37,382 bases of DNA, taken from contig JAFTFV010000045.1 of the NCBI GenBank assembly GCA_017458265.1, positions 1 through 37,382 of the forward strand, written 5' to 3'. The position numbers were made by a program, and so were the translations under genes. Under the pieces are notes generated by a model. The model did no database searches and was not told the DNA's origin. It worked only from the letters and a program-made list of their open reading frames with translations. Shown here one piece after another: positions 25,041 through 36,481 of this stretch. Each line of letters begins with the position of its first letter. Position 1 is the first letter of the stretch. Source of the DNA: Bacteroidales bacterium. Its GTDB lineage: Bacteria; Bacteroidota; Bacteroidia; Bacteroidales; UBA932.

Positions 25041-26460
25041 AAATCCACTCAAACAACTGGCGGGAGAAACCGCCATCTACGGATTCAGTTCCATCCTTGC
25101 CAGGGTGCTGAATTTCCTCTTCGTCCCCATTTACACACGTATGCTCACGCAGGTGCAGTACGGAGTGGTAACGGAATTCATGGCATACATAGCTATCCTG
25201 CAGGTGGTTCTGGTACTTGGGCTGGAGACAGGCTGCTTCCGCTTTGCCAACAAGGAAGGAGAAGACCCGCGCAAGGTATACAGCGGCGCCCTGCTTGCCG
25301 TAACAGGCCTCAACCTGGCGTTCCTCGCATGCATGGTGGCGTTTTCGGATCCCATCTCGGCAGCGCTCGGGTATGCAGGCTACAGGAGCCTTATCATATA
25401 TGTGGCAGCAATCCTGTTCTGCGACAGCATCACGGCAATCCTCTTTGCAAAACTCAGGCAGGAGCACAAGGCTGTGAAATTCGCCGTGCTCAAGAGCGTT
25501 AAGATACTCACTGAGACCGGAGCCAACATCATCCTCTTCTTCGTCTGGCCCAAGAATCCGGATTTCACCTATCCCATCATTGCCATATTCATAAGCTGCA
25601 TACTGTGCCTGGTGCTTTTCATACCGGATATCATGAAGCTCAGGCTCACCTGGGACGGAAAGCTGGTGAAGAGGATGCTGGCCTATTCGCTTCCGCTCAT
25701 GATTGCCGCGCTTCCAGGCGTTGCCAACGACTTCCTGGACAGGGTGCTCTTCCGCTATTTCGATACCTCTTCCGAGGCCTGGCGCGCTTCCCTGGGCGTT
25801 TATCAGGCAGCCGTGAAGCTTGCCGTCATAATGAACCTCTTCATCCAGATGTTCCGGTATGCGGCCGAACCGTTCTTCTTCCAGAGGGCCAAGGACAAGG
25901 GCTCAAAGGAATTCTATGCAACGGTCATGGAGTATTTCACCGCCTTCTGCGGCCTTGTGCTGCTTGGCGTCGTGGGTTATATCGACATAATCTCCCTCAT
26001 CCTTGGAAAGGACTTCAGGATAGGCGTTGGTGTTGTGCCGATAATGCTTCTCAGCTACATGATCCTGGGAATGCTGTTCAATGTTTCCATGTGGTACAAG
26101 CTCTCCGGAAAGACCAACATGGCCATCTGGATAACCCTTGCCGGCCTTGCCGTAACGGCGGTGGTGAACGTAGTGTTCATGCCGCGCTTCTCCTACTGGG
26201 CATCGGCCTTCGGGCATCTTGCGAGCTACACGGTGATGTTTATCCTGAGCGCTTCGCTGGGCGCGAAATACTATCCCATCCCCTATAAATGGGGCCGGCT
26301 GGGACTGTTCTTCCTCCTGATGGGCGCCGCGCTTGCCGGAATGTATCTCATCCCCGCAGGCGGAGAGGGCGTTCACTGGGTGAACATCGGCCTCAATACC
26401 GTTCTCATTTTGGCCTATGCCGGCCTTTCGTGGATGATACTGAGAAGGAGGAAAGCATGA
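25033..26460 (+). CDS. MOP-superfamily polysaccharide flippase (Wzx/MATE-like)
   Basis: 475 residues with about 12-14 hydrophobic segments over the whole length and no other domain. The N terminus (GETAIYGFSSILARVLNFLFVPIYTRMLT) is the characteristic first helix pair of O-antigen/oligosaccharide flippases, and LPGVANDFLDRVLFRYF in the middle resembles the second half of the MOP fold. It would move lipid-linked oligosaccharides across the inner membrane for LPS or capsule synthesis. No glycosyltransferases are nearby, so its pathway partners are elsewhere. The stop overlaps the start of the next gene (ATGA). Confidence 0.88.
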   Translation: MAKNPLKQLAGETAIYGFSSILARVLNFLFVPIYTRMLTQVQYGVVTEFMAYIAILQVVLVLGLETGCFRFANKEGEDPRKVYSGALLAVTGLNLAFLACMVAFSDPISAALGYAGYRSLIIYVAAILFCDSITAILFAKLRQEHKAVKFAVLKSVKILTETGANIILFFVWPKNPDFTYPIIAIFISCILCLVLFIPDIMKLRLTWDGKLVKRMLAYSLPLMIAALPGVANDFLDRVLFRYFDTSSEAWRASLGVYQAAVKLAVIMNLFIQMFRYAAEPFFFQRAKDKGSKEFYATVMEYFTAFCGLVLLGVVGYIDIISLILGKDFRIGVGVVPIMLLSYMILGMLFNVSMWYKLSGKTNMAIWITLAGLAVTAVVNVVFMPRFSYWASAFGHLASYTVMFILSASLGAKYYPIPYKWGRLGLFFLLMGAALAGMYLIPAGGEGVHWVNIGLNTVLILAYAGLSWMILRRRKA

Positions 26461-27002
26461 AAAAGGTGCCTCTGTGGCAGATATTCACGGTCTTTGCGAA
26501 GATAGGAGCCTTCACCATAGGCGGGGGATATGCCATGATACCCCTCATCCAGGCCGAAATGTCCAAACGCGGATGGATTTCGGACGACGAACTGCCGGAC
26601 ATCGTTGCCCTGTCCCAAAGCGCTCCGGGCGTGATGGCGGTGAACATATCCATATTCGCCGGCCATAAGCTGCGCGGCTTCAAGGGCAGCCTTGCCGCAA
26701 CGCTGGGGAGCATCCTCCCGTCCTTTCTCATCATCCTTGCCATAGCGATGTTCTTCACCGCCTTCAAGGACAATCCATGGGTGGAACGAGCATTCAAGGG
26801 CATACGTCCCGTGGTGATTTCGCTCATAGCCGTGCCCATGATAAACATGGCCAAGAAGTCCTGCAAGAGCTGGTGGGCCTGGGGGCTCGCCATTGCCTCG
26901 CTGGTATTGGTGGCGTTTCTGAACGTTTCTCCGATATACATCATCATCTGTGTGATTGTGATTGGGTTCAGCATAACTTATTTCAAGGGGCGGACGGAAT
27001 GA
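26457..27002 (+). CDS. Chromate transporter family protein, half-size subunit 1
   Basis: 181 residues from the ATG at 26457, which overlaps the flippase stop. The longer frame starting at 26289 is inside the flippase gene. It contains the CHR-family signature FTIGGGYAMIPLIQAEM and the SQSAPGVMAVNISIFAGHKLRG segment, plus about six membrane segments. It is one half of the ChrA fold. The second half is encoded by the next gene, again with an ATGA overlap, and the two subunits presumably assemble. Family members export chromate in some bacteria. In anaerobes the physiological anion is uncertain. Confidence 0.92.
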   Translation: MKKVPLWQIFTVFAKIGAFTIGGGYAMIPLIQAEMSKRGWISDDELPDIVALSQSAPGVMAVNISIFAGHKLRGFKGSLAATLGSILPSFLIILAIAMFFTAFKDNPWVERAFKGIRPVVISLIAVPMINMAKKSCKSWWAWGLAIASLVLVAFLNVSPIYIIICVIVIGFSITYFKGRTE

Positions 27003-27601
27003 CAGTGGTTTATCTCATACTCCAGCTTGCCTGGACATTCTTCGTGATAGGGGCTTTCACTATCGGCGGTGGATATGCCATGCTGTCCCTCATCCAGAAC
27101 CAGGTGGTAGTTGTGCACCCCTGGATTACCGAGAGCGCCTTCACGGACATAGTCGCAGTTTCCCAGATGACACCCGGGCCGATTGGCATCAACAGCGCCA
27201 CATACGTAGGCTATGACGTGCTGTACGGCGCAACCGGAAGCCATATTCTTGGCATCTGCGGCTCGCTCACGGCAACTCTCTCGCTCATGCTGCCGTCGTT
27301 CGTCATCATGCTTCTCATCGTGAAGTTCTACCAGAAATTCAAAACGAGCACGCTCTACAGCGGCACCATGGCCTTCCTGAGGCCAAGCGTTGTGGGACTC
27401 ATCGGCGCCGCAGCAGTCATTCTCATACTCAAGACCACCTGGACCGGCATGACGCCATCCGTGCAGGTAGTGACCGAAAACTTCCCCGACTGGAAAAGCT
27501 GGTGTCTCCTTGGCGGAGCATTCGTCGCCGGCTACTGGGGAAAGGTCAATCCCATATATATCATTCTTGCCGGCGCCGCCCTTGGCCTCCTCCTGTACTG
27601 A
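26999..27601 (+). CDS. Chromate transporter family protein, half-size subunit 2
   Basis: 200 residues from the ATG at 26999, which overlaps the TGA of subunit 1. Longer frames start within subunit 1. The same signature recurs (FTIGGGYAMLSLIQNQV, SQMTPGPIGINSATYVGYD), followed by hydrophobic segments up to a C terminus ending in LGLLLY. Pairs of short CHR proteins in tandem are the known alternative to the single long ChrA. The gene ends the + strand operon begun by the flippase; a repeat-rich 142-bp spacer separates it from the convergent GH20 gene. Confidence 0.92.
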   Translation: MTVVYLILQLAWTFFVIGAFTIGGGYAMLSLIQNQVVVVHPWITESAFTDIVAVSQMTPGPIGINSATYVGYDVLYGATGSHILGICGSLTATLSLMLPSFVIMLLIVKFYQKFKTSTLYSGTMAFLRPSVVGLIGAAAVILILKTTWTGMTPSVQVVTENFPDWKSWCLLGGAFVAGYWGKVNPIYIILAGAALGLLLY

Positions 27602-27743
27602 TACATTCAAACCACCACTCTATGCTCTGGAATTGCGTTTTTGGTGGTTTGCCCTAGTTTAAACATAGCCAAACCACCGTTTTCGGCCTCCTGTGAAGCA
27701 AAAGCGGTGGTTTGCGTGTATCAAGGCCAAGAATGCCTGCGCG
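27602..27743. repeat. Intergenic spacer with four alternating CAAACCACC/GGTGGTTTG repeats
   Basis: The 9-mer CAAACCACC occurs at 27608-27616 and 27670-27678, and its complement GGTGGTTTG at 27643-27651 and 27706-27714. Two stem-loops in tandem can form; the second is extended by TTTT/AAAA next to the stem. No long T-tract follows, so this is not a typical intrinsic terminator, although it lies between two convergent genes. Confidence 0.7.
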
Positions 27744-29405
27744 CTATTCCCCGGCGGGGAGGCGGTCAAGGCCGATGAGGCCCTTGTGGTCGAGGGAGTA
27801 GTTGAGGCCCATGGCATCCAGAATCTCGAAGGTGTGGTCCAGGGACTGGAGGAAGCGCTGATAGTCCTTGGCATCTGCAGCACACCACTGTACTTCCGAC
27901 AGGGCGCACATGCGCGGGAGAAGCATGTATTCCAGGTGCTCCTCCGTGGTTATATACTCTGTCCACAGGTTGGCCTGGACTCCAAGGATGTGGTCTTCGG
28001 CACCGGGCTTGATGCCGTCAAACGGCTCGTATCCATATACTTTCTCAAGGGGAGTGTAACCGCCTATGGCAAGCGGCTCCTTGTCAGTCTCCTTGCTCTG
28101 GTAGAAGTCGAAATACAGGTGTGTATACGGCGTCATGATTGCGTCAAAGCCCCTTTCTGAAGCCTTGATGCCGCCTTCGATACCTCTCCAGGACATTACG
28201 GTTGCACCCGGAGCAAGCTCTCCCTGCAGGATTTCATCCCAGCCGATAATCTTCCTGCCGTAGCCTTCGAGCATCTTCTGCACACGTGCGGTCACGTAGT
28301 TCTGCAGGTAGTGCTTCGCCTGAGGCCCCCTCTTGATTCCAAGGGAGTGCATCCTGGCCGCACACTTGGGGCATACGTCCCACGGGTCAGGACGCAAAGG
28401 CTCGGCATCCCCGCCGAAGCACTCATCCCCGCCGATATGTATATACTCGGAAGGGAAGATGTCAACAACCTCTGCAAACACATCGGCAAGGAAATCGAAG
28501 ACTTTGTCATTTCCGGCGCAGAGGATGTCCTTGGCAACGCCCCAGCGGGTCCAGACCTCGTACGGACCGCCCGTGCAGCCAAGCTCAGGATAAGCTGCCA
28601 GAGCCGCCAGCATATGTCCCGGAAGGTCTATCTCCGGTATCACTGTGATGCCCCTTTCGGCAGCGTAGGCTACCACCTCGCGAAGTTCATCCTGCGTATA
28701 GAAACCGCCGTAGCGTATACCGTCCGAAGACCCCCACTCCTTGCCGATCATCGTCCCGCTTCTCCATGCTCCTACCTCAGTCAGGCGCGGCCAGGACTTG
28801 ATTTCCATCCTCCAGCCCTGGTCCTCCGTGAGATGCCAGTGCAGCCTGTTCAGCTTGTAGGCGGCCATCACGTCGATATACTTCTTTGTCTCCTCCACCG
28901 TCCAGAAATGGCGGCAGGGGTCCATGTGCATGCCACGGTAGTCAAAGCGCGGGCTGTCGAAGATGCTGACATACGGCAGCACCCACGGCCCCGAAGCCTT
29001 CTTCCCGGAGTAAATGCCCGCCGGCAGCATCTGCTTCAGCGTTTCCGTCGCATACACGAACCCGCTCAGTGCCGATGCCTCCACAACCGCACCGTCCCCG
29101 GAAATGTTCACCGCATACTCCTCTGCCCCCAGGTCCCTGTTCAGCACGAAGGAGAAGCCGCCCTCGCCCTCGTGCATCTTTTTCCCGGAAGCCTTCTCCA
29201 GGGCCGATGCAAACCTTACGATGGCCTTCAGCGCATCGTCCGGGATGTTTTCATCTATCTTGACGGCGGCGCCTGCGGCCTTGAAAGAGCCTTCGGAAAC
29301 TGTTACGGACTCCGGCATGGGAATCACGTTAAAATCCTGAGGCACAGGTGCCTGGCATGCTGCGGCGCAGATGGCGGCAGCGAGAAGTATGGAATGAGTT
29401 TTCAT
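27744..29405 (-). CDS. Glycoside hydrolase family 20 beta-N-acetylhexosaminidase lipoprotein
   Basis: 553 residues. Signal MKTHSILLAAAICAAAC with Cys17. The GH20b-type N-terminal domain (about 20-145, NVIPMPESVTVSEG) is followed by the catalytic barrel: FDYRGMHMDPCRHFWTVEE, LNRLHWHLTEDQGWRMEI, TVIPEIDLPGHMLAAL, then HIGGDEC with the catalytic pair Asp327/Glu328. Later barrel signatures are IIGWDEIL, VMSWRG and GVQANLWTEY. It removes terminal GlcNAc or GalNAc from glycans, working through the substrate's acetamido group. It is divergent from the LacZ-type gene. Together they could strip galactose and HexNAc from host-type or N-acetyllactosamine glycans. Confidence 0.95.
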   Translation of the reverse strand: MKTHSILLAAAICAAACQAPVPQDFNVIPMPESVTVSEGSFKAAGAAVKIDENIPDDALKAIVRFASALEKASGKKMHEGEGGFSFVLNRDLGAEEYAVNISGDGAVVEASALSGFVYATETLKQMLPAGIYSGKKASGPWVLPYVSIFDSPRFDYRGMHMDPCRHFWTVEETKKYIDVMAAYKLNRLHWHLTEDQGWRMEIKSWPRLTEVGAWRSGTMIGKEWGSSDGIRYGGFYTQDELREVVAYAAERGITVIPEIDLPGHMLAALAAYPELGCTGGPYEVWTRWGVAKDILCAGNDKVFDFLADVFAEVVDIFPSEYIHIGGDECFGGDAEPLRPDPWDVCPKCAARMHSLGIKRGPQAKHYLQNYVTARVQKMLEGYGRKIIGWDEILQGELAPGATVMSWRGIEGGIKASERGFDAIMTPYTHLYFDFYQSKETDKEPLAIGGYTPLEKVYGYEPFDGIKPGAEDHILGVQANLWTEYITTEEHLEYMLLPRMCALSEVQWCAADAKDYQRFLQSLDHTFEILDAMGLNYSLDHKGLIGLDRLPAGE

Positions 29406-29425
29406 GGTTTTTTATAAGTACAGTC

Positions 29426-29433
29426 CAAAGTTA
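29426..29433 (-). promoter_or_regulatory. Possible -7 box of the GH20 gene
   Basis: TAACTTTG on the - strand fits TAnnTTTG, 20 bases before the ATG at 29405. No good -33 box is seen. Confidence 0.4.
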
Positions 29434-29466
29434 TGAAAAAACCTTCAGAAATCCCCGGGAATTTCC

Positions 29467-29474
29467 TATATTTG
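29467..29474 (+). promoter_or_regulatory. Possible -7 box of the beta-galactosidase operon
   Basis: TATATTTG fits TAnnTTTG, 13 bases before the ATG at 29488. No clear TTTG lies at -33. Confidence 0.42.
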
Positions 29475-29475
29475 A

Positions 29476-33680
<4,205 letters not shown>

Positions 33681-33712
33681 TGCACTTTTTTTCATAAAAC
33701 TGACGGTCCGGA

Positions 33713-33744
33713 TTTGCACAAAAGCGCCCGGATTGCTATTTTTG
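33713..33744 (+). promoter_or_regulatory. Bacteroidota-type promoter of the Na/Pi-PhoU-winged-helix gene
   Basis: TTTG (33713-33716), a 20-bp spacer and TATTTTTG (33737-33744) match the consensus exactly. The -7 box ends 4 bases before the ATG at 33749, so the transcript would be leaderless or nearly so. Confidence 0.78.
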
Positions 33745-33748
33745 CAAA

Positions 33749-35698
33749 ATGATTCTTACTCTCCTGAAACTCCTAGGCTGCATCGCCCTTCTCATGTATG
33801 GCATGAAGGTGATGAGCGAAGCCCTGCAGAAAATGGCAGGCCCCGGTCTCCGTCATATACTTGGCGCCATGACAACTAACCGCTTCACCGGCGTTCTTAC
33901 CGGTATGCTCGTATGCGTGGCCGTCCAGTCATCGGCAGCAACCACCCTCATGACGGTGTCATTCGTAAATGCCGCGCTCCTGAGTCTTGCACAGGCCATT
34001 TCGGTGATTATGGGTGCAAACATCGGCACTACGCTGTCGGCCTGGATCATGTCGGCGGGATTCTCCTTCAACATCACCAACCTGGTGTGGCCGGTCTTCC
34101 TGGTGGCTGTGGTTCTCATCCAGTCCAGGAAGCGGAGGTATCTGGGAGACTTCCTCTTCGGCCTTGGTTTCATGTTCTTCGCGCTGGGTACGCTCAATGC
34201 CACAGGCCGTGAGATGGACCTTGCAAACAACGCCGGAGTGGTGAATTTCTTCTCTTCATTCGATTCGGGAAGCTACTGGACCATACTGCTGTTCATACTC
34301 ATAGGCTCCATCCTAACTTTCATGGCGCAGTCATCGGCAGCGCTTATGGCAATTACCATGGTCCTCTGCACCAGCGGCGTGCTCACAATATATCAGGGTA
34401 TAGCGCTTGTCATGGGCGAGAACATCGGCACGACGCTCACTGCGAATATAGCGGCGCTGTCGGCAAATACGCAGGCAAGGAGGGCTGCGCTGGCGCATCT
34501 GGTGTTCAACGTTTTCGGCGTCCTGTGGGTGCTGGTGGTGTTCTATCCCTTCGTCAACACGGCCTGCCGCATAGTTGATGTAGACCCCCATGCCGACGTG
34601 GTGAATCCCGCAAGGCTCTCCTTCGTCCTTGCCATGTTCCACACCATGTTCAATGTCACCAACACCCTCATCCTCATCTGGTTCATCCCTCAGATTGAGA
34701 AGTTCGTGAGTAAGCTCATCCCCCAGAAGGCCGCAGACGAAGGCTTCAAGCTGCAGTACATTCAGCTGGGCATCATGAAGACTCCGGAAATCGCCGTCTT
34801 CCAGGCCCAGAAGGAAACGGAACTCTTTGCCGAAAGGATGCGCGGCATGTTTGCCGAAGTACGTGAACTCTACTCCATCACCGATGCCGACGCCTTCGAG
34901 AAGAAGGTCCTCCGCATAAAGGAAATGGAGGAAATGAGCGACCGCCTCGAAAGCGAAATCGGCGGATACCTTGCCCAGGTAGGTGATGCCCACCTCAGTG
35001 ACGACACCAAGCGCAAGGTGCGCAGCCTCCTCCGTGAGGTGAGCGAGCTGGAAAGCATCGGCGACAGCCTCTTCAACCTTTCCCGCACCATGGACCGCAA
35101 GCACAGCCAGAAGGCCGTCTTCACCGCCAGCCAGGAACAGGGAATTGCCGATATGTTCGGCCTCCTGGACGGCGCCATGTCCAGCATGGAAGCCGTTCTC
35201 AAGGGAACCGGCGACTACGAGACCTCCCAGGACTTCGAGAACCAGATCGACGCCCTCCGCAATGCCCTCAGGGCCAAGAATACTGCCGATGTCGATGACA
35301 ATGTCTATAGCTTTGCAGTGGGCACCATCTTCATCGACCTGGTACGGGAATGCGAAAAGTGCGGCGACTACGTCATGAACGTCGTCGAGGCCAAGCTTGG
35401 CAAGAGGGACAACGCCCCCGAAACAGGCTCCCTGCACATCGACACGGTCCAGAAAACCGCTTCCGTGAACGGTCAGGTGCTTGACCTCACCAAGGCCGAA
35501 TTCGAGCTCCTGAGCCTCTTCGTCTCCAACCCCGGAAGAGTGTTCTCACGCGAGGAACTCATCGAACTCGTATGGCCCAAGGATGCACTTGCCGGAGAAC
35601 GCGAAGTGGATCCCAGTGTGCGCGAAATCCGCTCCAAACTGGGCGCTCTGGCAGAGCATTTCCGCACCCGTGCCGGCTACGGTTACTATTACGAGTAG
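33749..35698 (+). CDS. Na/phosphate cotransporter-PhoU protein with C-terminal OmpR/PhoB-type DNA-binding domain
   Basis: 649 residues. Residues about 1-320 are a Na/Pi cotransporter (NptA/PF02690-type) with two inverted QSSAA repeats (VQSSAATTLM and MAQSSAALMA) and two GxNIGTTL motifs (MGANIGTTLSAW, MGENIGTTLTAN). Residues about 345-550 form PhoU-like helices with long heptad-like segments. Residues about 561-649 are a complete winged helix of the response-regulator type: LDLTKAEFELLSLFVSNPGR, VFSREELIELVW, REVDPSVREIRSKLG and RTRAGYGYYYE. There is no receiver domain. The PhoU and winged-helix parts should both be cytoplasmic. A membrane-tethered, phosphate-responsive DNA-binding transporter is inferred; the frame is continuous with no sign of a frameshift. 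It has its own strong promoter. Confidence 0.9.
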   Translation: MILTLLKLLGCIALLMYGMKVMSEALQKMAGPGLRHILGAMTTNRFTGVLTGMLVCVAVQSSAATTLMTVSFVNAALLSLAQAISVIMGANIGTTLSAWIMSAGFSFNITNLVWPVFLVAVVLIQSRKRRYLGDFLFGLGFMFFALGTLNATGREMDLANNAGVVNFFSSFDSGSYWTILLFILIGSILTFMAQSSAALMAITMVLCTSGVLTIYQGIALVMGENIGTTLTANIAALSANTQARRAALAHLVFNVFGVLWVLVVFYPFVNTACRIVDVDPHADVVNPARLSFVLAMFHTMFNVTNTLILIWFIPQIEKFVSKLIPQKAADEGFKLQYIQLGIMKTPEIAVFQAQKETELFAERMRGMFAEVRELYSITDADAFEKKVLRIKEMEEMSDRLESEIGGYLAQVGDAHLSDDTKRKVRSLLREVSELESIGDSLFNLSRTMDRKHSQKAVFTASQEQGIADMFGLLDGAMSSMEAVLKGTGDYETSQDFENQIDALRNALRAKNTADVDDNVYSFAVGTIFIDLVRECEKCGDYVMNVVEAKLGKRDNAPETGSLHIDTVQKTASVNGQVLDLTKAEFELLSLFVSNPGRVFSREELIELVWPKDALAGEREVDPSVREIRSKLGALAEHFRTRAGYGYYYE

Positions 35699-35706
35699 CC
35701 GCCCCC

Positions 35707-36294
35707 TCAGAATTTCCAGCCCATACCACCGTGCAGCACCGATGCGTATGGGCTGAAGTTGTTTTCCAGGAAGAAATACAAGTGCTCCCATCCGCTGCGC
35801 ATGCCGATAAGAGTCACTCCCGGGAACAGCCGCATTGAGGGTGAAATATCAGGAACGAATCCTACTCCCAGGGCAGAGTAGAGAGAAATATTCTTGTGCG
35901 TTTTCCAAATATAACGGAACGACAGGGTTGCGCTCCATCTCAGTTTGTCCTTACTCCAGTAACGTTCATTATCCACCAGGAATTGCCTGGACAGATTGCC
36001 GGTGAGGACGGCGTCCCACCTTGGCGAAAACCGGACAACGGAAGACAGCATTACCGAAGGGATGAATTTTGCAGTTCTGCCGGGAGCTTCGACCATATAA
36101 TAGGGTCCAGTTCGGGGCATGTCATCATAGCGTATTTCTCCGTAGGTCGTGTATGTGTGGAACGGAGCCGCTCCGGTCCCGATTTCAACGGACCATTCGT
36201 ACTCTTTTTCCTGGTCCTGGGCATGTGCCGGAAAAGCAAAGACCAATGCCGTGGCAAATACCGCTGTTTTGTGGATGAAGCCTGTCATATTCAT
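35707..36294 (-). CDS. Predicted outer membrane beta-barrel protein, function unknown
   Basis: 195 residues from the ATG at 36294, with an in-frame ATG at 36288 as alternative. A signal peptide ends at AFPAHAQ. The mature part alternates polar and aromatic residues in strands (WSVEIGTGAAPFHTY, WSATLSFRYIWKT, NISLYSALGVGFVP, WEHLYFFLENNFSPY) and ends with Phe (GGMGWKF), as expected of a small 8-strand outer membrane barrel inserted by Bam. I do not recognise a named family. It is convergent with the phosphate transporter gene, 8 bp apart, and is preceded by a near-perfect -7 box at 36327-36334. Confidence 0.75.
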   Translation of the reverse strand: MNMTGFIHKTAVFATALVFAFPAHAQDQEKEYEWSVEIGTGAAPFHTYTTYGEIRYDDMPRTGPYYMVEAPGRTAKFIPSVMLSSVVRFSPRWDAVLTGNLSRQFLVDNERYWSKDKLRWSATLSFRYIWKTHKNISLYSALGVGFVPDISPSMRLFPGVTLIGMRSGWEHLYFFLENNFSPYASVLHGGMGWKF

Positions 36295-36326
36295 GTTGGC
36301 GAAAATAGTAATTCAATACTTAAATA

Positions 36327-36334
36327 CAAAGATA
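36327..36334 (-). promoter_or_regulatory. -7 box of the beta-barrel gene
   Basis: TATCTTTG on the - strand matches the Bacteroidota -7 consensus, 32 bases before the ATG at 36294. No clear -33 box is seen. Confidence 0.5.
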
Positions 36335-36408
36335 ACTCAATCTTGCGCATGAATCGTAGGATAATTTTTGGCGTGAAATGTAACAAGCTGTGGAACAGTG
36401 CATTACGC

Positions 36409-36442
36409 AAAAGGCTTGCCTCGTTTTGGAGGCAAGCCTTTT
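36409..36442. terminator. Strong bidirectional intrinsic terminator
   Basis: A perfect 14-bp inverted repeat: AAAAGGCTTGCCTC (36409-36422), loop GTTTTG, and GAGGCAAGCCTTTT (36429-36442). Short T-runs close both arms. It lies 39 bp downstream of the stop of the - strand gene at 36482 and would end that transcript before the beta-barrel gene. No + strand gene clearly needs it. Confidence 0.88.
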
Positions 36443-36481
36443 GGCTTATTTATTGATAGTCAGGCGTTTGTGTTTCACGCT

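Noticed and set aside
25605-26288. A 227-codon + strand frame within the flippase gene
   Set aside because: Overlaps the flippase in another frame; Cys/His/Arg-rich composition typical of an out-of-frame reading.
28311-29417. A 368-codon + strand frame opposite the GH20 gene
   Set aside because: Antisense to a full GH20 enzyme with an intact catalytic DE pair; Arg/Pro/His-rich shadow translation.
34331-35437. A 368-codon - strand frame opposite the Na/Pi-PhoU gene
   Set aside because: Antisense shadow of a gene whose motifs are conserved throughout; the translation shows no domain.
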